The notes below the pieces were generated by a model. The model was not told the origin of the DNA, did no database searches, and saw only the letters and a program-made list of their open reading frames with translations. Below are positions 58,664-64,000 of a stretch of DNA of 64,000 nt, in pieces. The stretch comes from Lachnospiraceae bacterium P6A3 (GTDB taxonomy: Bacteria; Bacillota; Clostridia; Lachnospirales; Lachnospiraceae). Made by a program: the position numbers and the translations under genes. Numbering within the stretch: the first letter of the stretch is position 1; each line of letters begins with the position of its first letter. The stretch spans positions 64,911-128,910 of the forward strand of contig KL370861.1 of assembly GCA_000702085.1 (NCBI GenBank). Direction: 5' to 3'.

Positions 58664-60466
58664 TTATATTTTCTTTCTGTACGCCTGATACATTATATCG
58701 GCTCGTCCCGCACCTATGAAGTATCCGATACGGGATTTCAGGTCGGGATCAAGATCCAGAAGTTTAACCAGTTCGGGATTGTAACGTGTTCCCGAATATT
58801 TCTTCAATTCTTCGAAGATCTCGTCAGGCGTCTTGGCTTTTTTGTAATTTCTGCCGTACTGATCCGTTGCTGCATCGAGACAGTCACATATGGTTATGAT
58901 ATCGATTGCGGCGCGGTACGGAGTATCGTGATCGTAATCATCCGGGTAGCCCCCCGAACCGTCATAGTAGCAGTGATGACCTGCGGCTACGTCACGGTAG
59001 ATGATAAGATCCGGATCGTTTTCCATAAATTTGGCACCGTATTCCGGGTGCTTTTTTATTGAATCGAATTCTTCGTCCCCAAGCTTTCTGCACTGAAGAT
59101 TGATGATATCCGCTATCCTTGTTTTGCCCACATCATGGAAAAGGCCGCAGTTGCGCAGGTATTCGGGAATATCTTCTTTGACGGGAAGCTCGCAAAAAAA
59201 TTCCGGCATGTATATAAGTGCGCTTTCCGCAAAAACTGCGGCAAGTTCCGATACTATTACGGAATGCAGATAAGTGGGAAGCTGACGCTTTACTATAAGA
59301 TCCAGTATGTAATCTTCCTTTTCTTTTCTGCTGCCCAAATATCCCAGGGTTTTATAACACCACTTTGCAAGAACATCATTGATAAACTGCGACGGGAAAT
59401 CTTTGTACTTGGTAAAAAGATTTTTCTTCGAAGATTTGAGCAGATAGGATATTGTTCTGTCTGCTTTATCCCTGTCTTCTATATGCTCTGCAAGCCGAAG
59501 CATGTATAGAGGTCCGTTGTTTAAGAAATGCTGTTCCTCGACGCTTTGCTTGCCGGCCGACTCAAACTTGATAAGGCATGCCTTGTAATATTCCAGATAT
59601 TTGTCTAAAGCACCTGAGAATGTTTCTTCACCGCTTTCTATTCGCGTGCGCAGATACAGTGCATATACTCTGTCATTGTAATCTGTAATGGATTTCGCCG
59701 TTGCTACATTTTCCGCATACAGTTTGCCGGAGTAATCGTAGAGATATTTTTTTACCTCATCATTTGCATCTTCAATATGCTCTTCAACGCACATCCAGTC
59801 CTTATTCATGATATCGATAATTTCAAGGATGCTTTCGTTGTCTTTATCAAGAGCCTGAACTACATCACTGTTCCAGAATTCGTTGGCCTTTTTGTGACGC
59901 AGGTATGATCTGTTGATATCAAAGTCGGGATTTTCCGTATCGATGACAACATAGTTGTACCATGCGACCCAGACGCCGCGTCTTGCTTCGGGTGAAAATT
60001 CACTGTAGTGATCGCACAGTGCGAAGATCTTCTCGAGATACTCGTCGCTCATTCTCATCTGACCCGAGCCGCGATTTCTGATCTCGCAGATTTCATAGAA
60101 GAGTGCTTTATAGATGAAGACCAGCTTTTCGTAATCGCATGTATCTTCGTATATTTCACGGAGTTTATTGAGAAGAGGGAAGATAACGACATAATCGTCA
60201 TAGTCACCGTTGTACATCTCCACAACACGGTTATAGAGGTACAGACTTTCTTCTTCGGACAGATCTTTAGACAAAAGATTGCCTATCTCACCGAGGATCT
60301 GCTCGTCTCTTGCAGCTATTTGCGTAAGCTCACGGGCGCGCGCATCCAGCTGGCCGATCCACTCCTTCTTCGGGAGCTTTTTGAAAAGAGCTTTGTTCAG
60401 CTCTTCCTGACGATCCATGCTGCTGCAATATTCGGTTATGAGTTTTCCGATATCAGATCCGACCAT
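58664..60466 (-). CDS. HD-GYP domain protein with large helical N-terminus
   Basis: A 600-residue cytosolic protein. The first 390 residues are helical and acidic, probably TPR-like, with no clear family. The C-terminal HD-GYP domain has CGLFHDVGKTRI, KKHPEYGAKFM, AAGHHCYYDGSGGYPDD and IITICDCLDAATDQYGR. Compared with the usual HHExxDGxGYP, Glu is Cys and an extra Gly precedes YP, so c-di-GMP phosphodiesterase activity is likely but not certain. ATG 60466 is preferred because GAGGAAAC precedes it; the in-frame ATG 60487 falls within the promoter. Confidence 0.85.
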   Translation of the reverse strand: MVGSDIGKLITEYCSSMDRQEELNKALFKKLPKKEWIGQLDARARELTQIAARDEQILGEIGNLLSKDLSEEESLYLYNRVVEMYNGDYDDYVVIFPLLNKLREIYEDTCDYEKLVFIYKALFYEICEIRNRGSGQMRMSDEYLEKIFALCDHYSEFSPEARRGVWVAWYNYVVIDTENPDFDINRSYLRHKKANEFWNSDVVQALDKDNESILEIIDIMNKDWMCVEEHIEDANDEVKKYLYDYSGKLYAENVATAKSITDYNDRVYALYLRTRIESGEETFSGALDKYLEYYKACLIKFESAGKQSVEEQHFLNNGPLYMLRLAEHIEDRDKADRTISYLLKSSKKNLFTKYKDFPSQFINDVLAKWCYKTLGYLGSRKEKEDYILDLIVKRQLPTYLHSVIVSELAAVFAESALIYMPEFFCELPVKEDIPEYLRNCGLFHDVGKTRIADIINLQCRKLGDEEFDSIKKHPEYGAKFMENDPDLIIYRDVAAGHHCYYDGSGGYPDDYDHDTPYRAAIDIITICDCLDAATDQYGRNYKKAKTPDEIFEELKKYSGTRYNPELVKLLDLDPDLKSRIGYFIGAGRADIMYQAYRKKI

Positions 60467-60485
60467 AAAAGTTTCCTCTACAGTC

Positions 60486-60535
60486 AATATAATATCATAA
60501 AAAGGATTGACAATTAAATCTTAATTCGTTATGTT
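60486..60535. promoter_or_regulatory. overlapping divergent promoters
   Basis: Plus strand: TTGACA (60507-60512), 17 nt, TATGTT (60530-60535). Minus strand: TTGTCA (60513-60508), 16 nt, TATATT (60491-60486). The two -35 boxes overlap by five bases, so polymerase cannot occupy both at once. Confidence 0.7.
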
Positions 60536-60601
60536 ACATAGTGTCTGAAGTGAGACAGATTGAAACTATTAACCGAGATTACAGAAAGGAGGCAGCTAAA
60601 A

Positions 60602-60685
60602 ATGATTAAGCTAAGAAGACATCAGTATAACGCGATGCTTATGAATAATACTTACAGCCTCCGGAAAGGGTCTATGCAGGTATAA
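60602..60685 (+). CDS. 27-residue small ORF ahead of an ABC exporter
   Basis: ATG 60602 has AAAGGAGG 9 nt upstream and a consensus promoter about 70 nt upstream. The basic peptide starts MIKLRRHQYNAMLMNN and ends GSMQV. No family recognised. Its position between a strong promoter and a heterodimeric exporter suggests either a leader peptide or a secreted or regulatory peptide; no signal peptide is visible. Confidence 0.5.
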   Translation: MIKLRRHQYNAMLMNNTYSLRKGSMQV

Positions 60686-60701
60686 TGTGGTCATATGACC
60701 A
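60681..60701 (+). promoter_or_regulatory. TATAAT plus palindromic operator before the ABC exporter
   Basis: TATAAT (60681-60686) is followed by the perfect palindrome TGGTCATATGACCA (60688-60701), a typical regulator site near a start of transcription. No -35 is clear. Confidence 0.5.
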
Positions 60702-60734
60702 TATGCTAACTGTATAGCGGTTATTTACCATAAT

Positions 60735-60764
60735 GCCGGAAAGCTGAGCTTTCCGGCTATTTTT
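60735..60764 (+). terminator. terminator/attenuator ahead of the ABC exporter
   Basis: GCCGGAAAG with CTTTCCGGC (9 bp, 5-nt loop) then TATTTTTAT, between the small ORF and the exporter genes. Confidence 0.75.
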
Positions 60765-60805
60765 ATACCTTTTCGGATGTTCATAGATAGGATGTGATTT
60801 ACAAA

Positions 60806-62554
60806 ATGAGGGAAAAATTCAGTTTATTTAAACATATAAAGCGTCATTTATGGCAGTACATAATAGCGCTTACGTCGTTGATCCTTTCGGTTACGGTATC
60901 CATGATCGTACCCGAGGTTCAAAGACACATAGTTGATGATGTCATAGTGGGAGGTCAGATCGAACTGCTCTTTAAGCTTCTTGTGATCTATGCCTGCCTG
61001 GGTGCATCCCGTGCGCTCTTTCAGTACATCAAAGAGTACTCGTTTGACTCAGTGTCTTCCAAGGTGGTCGTCGGAGTAAGACGTGATCTGTTCAGACATA
61101 TTCAGAGTCTTGATACGAGTTATTTTGATAAAAACAATACCGGCGAGATCATGGCAAGACTCAAGGAAGATATAGACAAGGTTTGGGAGGCTCTCTCTTT
61201 TATCTCTATGCTTCTCATTGAAGTTGCTTTCCATACGGTCTTTATCCTGGTTTGCATGATCAGGCTTAATGCTTACATGGCGATCATTCCTTTTATCGCC
61301 ATCGTAGTCTGCGGATTCCTTGCGGTAAAGATGGATAAGAAGCTGGATAAAGTATTCGGTGAGATTTCCGAGGAGAATGCAGTTCTCAACACCACATGTG
61401 AGGAGAACATTGCGGGTGTCCGTACCGTCAAAGCTTTTGCGAGAGAAGGCCACGAGATCACCAAGTTCAGGAAGCACAATGATAAGTACAAGGAATTGAA
61501 CGTTGACCTGTCCAAGGTTTTCGTAAAGTATTATCCTTTCTTTTCATTCGTGTCCGGAATAGTTCCTCTTATCGTGATTGCCATCGGAGGCGTGTTCTAT
61601 GTAAAGGGAATGTTCGGTATCACCCTTGGCGTGATCACCGCATACATCACCTATTCGAACAACATCGTCTGGCCTATGGAAATGCTGGGATGGCTTACCA
61701 ACAGCTTCTCCGAAGCTGTGGCATCCGTTAAGAAGCTCAATAAGATCTATGACGAAGTATCAACCATTAACGATCCCGAGAACCCCGTTGTCCTCGAGAA
61801 AGTAAAGGGAACAGTTACCTTTGACAATGTCGGATTTCATAAAGAAGACATGCACGATATTCTGAAAGGAATATCGTTTGAAATCCCCGCAGGAAAGACC
61901 CTGGGAATAATGGGTGCAAGCGGCGCGGGTAAAACATCGATCGTTTCACTTCTCACAAGACTTTATGATGTAACCGACGGTGAGATCAGGCTTGACGGAG
62001 TTCCCATTAAGAACCTGACTCTTAAACAGCTCAGAGGAAGCATCTCTCTTGTAATGCAGGATGTTTTCCTTTTCTCGGATACAATTGCCGAGAATATCAA
62101 GATGGGACGCCGTCACAACATAAGTGACAGAGTAATACGACGTTCCAGCAAAAATGCGGGAGCAAGCGAATTTATCGATAAGATGGATAAGGGATATGAC
62201 ACTGTTATCGGAGAGAGAGGAGTAGGACTTTCCGGCGGACAGAAGCAGCGTATTTCCATCGCGAGAGCATTTGCCAAGGAACTTCCCATTCTGGTAATGG
62301 ATGATTCCACTTCCGCACTTGATATGGAGACGGAACGTGATATTCAGAAGAGATTAAAGGATCTTACGGAAATGACCAAAATAATCATCGCGCATCGTAT
62401 CAGCTCCGTTAAGGATGCGGATGAGATCATAGTGCTTGACGAGGGCAGGATTGCGGAACGCGGAACCCACGACGAGCTGCTTGCAATGAAGGGACTCTAC
62501 TACGAGACCTACGTGTCTCAGTACGGTGAGCCCGTATTAAAGGAGGTGATCTGA
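60806..62554 (+). CDS. ABC exporter half-transporter, degenerate-site subunit
   Basis: A 582-residue type IV ABC exporter: six-TM domain (1-310) and nucleotide-binding domain with Walker A GASGAGKTS, Q-loop VMQDVFLF, signature LSGGQKQR, Walker B ILVMDDSTSALD (Asp where the catalytic Glu normally stands) and H-loop IAHRISS. The Glu-to-Asp change marks the degenerate-site partner of heterodimeric exporters such as BmrC/LmrC. ATG 60806 has AGGATG about 11 nt upstream; a GTG at 60794 is an alternative. Overlaps its partner by one base. Confidence 0.9.
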   Translation: MREKFSLFKHIKRHLWQYIIALTSLILSVTVSMIVPEVQRHIVDDVIVGGQIELLFKLLVIYACLGASRALFQYIKEYSFDSVSSKVVVGVRRDLFRHIQSLDTSYFDKNNTGEIMARLKEDIDKVWEALSFISMLLIEVAFHTVFILVCMIRLNAYMAIIPFIAIVVCGFLAVKMDKKLDKVFGEISEENAVLNTTCEENIAGVRTVKAFAREGHEITKFRKHNDKYKELNVDLSKVFVKYYPFFSFVSGIVPLIVIAIGGVFYVKGMFGITLGVITAYITYSNNIVWPMEMLGWLTNSFSEAVASVKKLNKIYDEVSTINDPENPVVLEKVKGTVTFDNVGFHKEDMHDILKGISFEIPAGKTLGIMGASGAGKTSIVSLLTRLYDVTDGEIRLDGVPIKNLTLKQLRGSISLVMQDVFLFSDTIAENIKMGRRHNISDRVIRRSSKNAGASEFIDKMDKGYDTVIGERGVGLSGGQKQRISIARAFAKELPILVMDDSTSALDMETERDIQKRLKDLTEMTKIIIAHRISSVKDADEIIVLDEGRIAERGTHDELLAMKGLYYETYVSQYGEPVLKEVI

Positions 62555-64000
62555 TGGCCGCCAATTCAATAAGAGAAGATGAGGATATATCGACAGTAAA
62601 AAAGTCGGTGACCATAGGAAGACTCCTCAGTTATCTTCTCAGATACAAAAAGACAATAGTAATCGTAATGTTCATCATGGCATACTGTGTAGCGGTAAGT
62701 CTTATCAACCCGCTCATCATAGAATCAGCCATCGATGATTACATTACACCGGGAAATATCAAAGGCGTATTTGTGCTTGTGGGAATCGCACTTGCAATGA
62801 ACGCGTTAAGAGTAGTGCTTGTTAAGATCAGAATGTATGTGATGAGTAAAATGACCAACTCCATCATACAGACGATCCGTGAAGAAGTATTTACCCATCT
62901 TCAGACACTGGGGTTTAAATTCTTTGATTCACGCCCCACGGGTAAGATTCTTTCGCGTGTAATGGGTGATGTAAACTCACTCAAGCAGGTGCTTCAGAAC
63001 TTTGTCATCACACTGCTCCCCGACTTTATTACGGTTATAGCGGTAATGGTGATCATGCTGATAAAGAATCCCCGTCTTGCACTTGCCGGAATGGTCGGAC
63101 TTCCGATTCTTATCGTCGGCCTTCTTGTTATTGAGAACATGTGCCGTGTAAGATGGCAGATCCACAGAAAGAAGTCATCCAACCTGAATGCATTCCTTCA
63201 CGAGGATATCTCGGGAATCAGGATCATTAAGACTTTCGCTGCGGAGGATGAAGCCCTCGAGACGTTCGATGAACTGACCAAGGAACATCGTGACAGTTTC
63301 ATGGATGCTATCAGAGTAAATGATGCGTTCAATTCCGTTATCGAATTAAGCACTGCGGTAAGTATCATATGCATGCTTTATGTTGCTGTAACGGTTCTTC
63401 ATATGGATGCTACCAACGTGGGACTTCTTGTGGCTTTCTCAAGTTACCTGTCACTTTTCTGGCAGCCCATTGCAAACCTCGGAAATTTCTACAACCAGAT
63501 CATTACCAATCTGGCTGCGGCAGAGCGTGTTTTCGAAATTATCGATCTTGATCCCGAGATCAAGGACGGTGAGAAGGTTGGTATTATGCCCGAGATCACG
63601 GGACGCGTACGCTTCAAGGATGTAGGATTTGCATATGAGGACGGAGTTCCGGTACTTGAGAACGTAAGCTTTGATATTACACCCGGAGAAACAATAGCAC
63701 TGGTCGGACCTACGGGCGCCGGTAAGACAACCATCGTAAATCTGATCTCAAGATTTTATGATGTACAGACCGGATCCGTTATTGTAGATGACACCGATGT
63801 AAAAGATGTTTCAATCGACAGCCTCAGAAGTCAGCTTGGAATAATGACACAGGACAATTTCCTGTTTACCGGAACTATCAGAGAGAATATCAGATACGGT
63901 AAGCTTGATGCCACTGACGAAGAGATTGAGGAAGCGTGCAAGAAAGTAAATGCTCACGACTTTATCATGAATCTCGAAAAGGGATATGATACGGAACTGA
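62554..64000 (+). CDS. ABC exporter half-transporter, partner subunit (cut by window end)
   Basis: 482 residues visible. Six-TM exporter domain, then the nucleotide-binding domain with Walker A GPTGAGKTT and Q-loop MTQDNFLF; the signature and Walker B lie beyond the window, so whether this subunit holds the intact catalytic Glu cannot be seen. AAGGAGG precedes ATG 62554, which shares a base with the previous stop. Together the pair probably exports a drug, lipid or peptide. Confidence 0.92.
   Translation, partial: MAANSIREDEDISTVKKSVTIGRLLSYLLRYKKTIVIVMFIMAYCVAVSLINPLIIESAIDDYITPGNIKGVFVLVGIALAMNALRVVLVKIRMYVMSKMTNSIIQTIREEVFTHLQTLGFKFFDSRPTGKILSRVMGDVNSLKQVLQNFVITLLPDFITVIAVMVIMLIKNPRLALAGMVGLPILIVGLLVIENMCRVRWQIHRKKSSNLNAFLHEDISGIRIIKTFAAEDEALETFDELTKEHRDSFMDAIRVNDAFNSVIELSTAVSIICMLYVAVTVLHMDATNVGLLVAFSSYLSLFWQPIANLGNFYNQIITNLAAAERVFEIIDLDPEIKDGEKVGIMPEITGRVRFKDVGFAYEDGVPVLENVSFDITPGETIALVGPTGAGKTTIVNLISRFYDVQTGSVIVDDTDVKDVSIDSLRSQLGIMTQDNFLFTGTIRENIRYGKLDATDEEIEEACKKVNAHDFIMNLEKGYDTEL

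Overview
The window reads as chromosomal DNA of a low-to-medium G+C anaerobic Firmicute, most likely a Lachnospiraceae/Butyrivibrio-like gut or rumen clostridium. Grounds: AGGAGG-type Shine-Dalgarno (SD) sequences, TTGACA/TATAAT promoters, YtrA-type GntR/ABC operons, a PucR-controlled amino-acid operon, GH27, GH43 and GH114 carbohydrate enzymes, iron-dependent alcohol dehydrogenase, cyclic-di-GMP proteins and many secreted lipoproteins. This is inferred from gene content; no rRNA or phylogenetic marker was compared. No transposase, integrase, CRISPR array or rRNA is visible.

Layout. 0-9.4 kb: MntP-ZIP fusion metal transporter behind an Rrf2 regulator, then divergent folC, a peptidase-like/GGDEF/EAL protein, and a housekeeping run (THUMP methyltransferase, inactive amidase-like protein, rdgB, YfcE-like phosphodiesterase). 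9.4-11 kb: GH114-type secreted protein and tRNA-Pro(UGG). 11-15.9 kb: an AT-richer accessory segment at the tRNA 3' end, with duplicated tRNA-end fragments, acceptor-stem-like palindromes, a frameshifted methyltransferase, mazEF, a DUF4143 ATPase, and decayed and intact immunity-like genes. 15.9-20 kb: TetR/flavoprotein pair, then a membrane-anchored trypsin-like protease overlapping a PD-(D/E)XK nuclease/helicase. 20-23.4 kb: GH27 and a GntR/ABC operon. 23.5-30.5 kb: PucR regulator, polar amino-acid ABC transporter, cytidylate-kinase-like protein, class III aminotransferase and Fe-ADH, which together look like import, transamination and reduction of an amino acid, with GABA or another omega-amino acid a plausible substrate.

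30.6-36.6 kb: active amidase, a vWA lipoprotein whose SD lies in a long hairpin, a diguanylate cyclase with a G9 tract as its SD, and an SPFH/ribbon-helix-helix pair. 36.8-44 kb: giant hybrid histidine kinase, AraC regulator, SDR and a DXS-like enzyme with altered active-site residues. 44-52 kb: large imperfect inverted repeat, MoxR/DUF58/transglutaminase set, DHH phosphoesterase, lipoprotein and GH43. 52.6-64 kb: TetR, GntR/ABC/CPBP operon, AlkD, HAD phosphatase, HD-GYP protein, a 27-codon small ORF, and a heterodimeric ABC exporter cut by the window end. Three copies of a 67-70 nt hairpin repeat lie between 53.8 and 58.7 kb.

The most unusual points are the protein fusions (MntP-ZIP; S51-like/GGDEF/EAL), the protease-nuclease/helicase pair, apparently leaderless genes with identical promoter geometry, RNA hairpins and attenuators placed over translation starts, and the tRNA-derived palindromes around mazEF.
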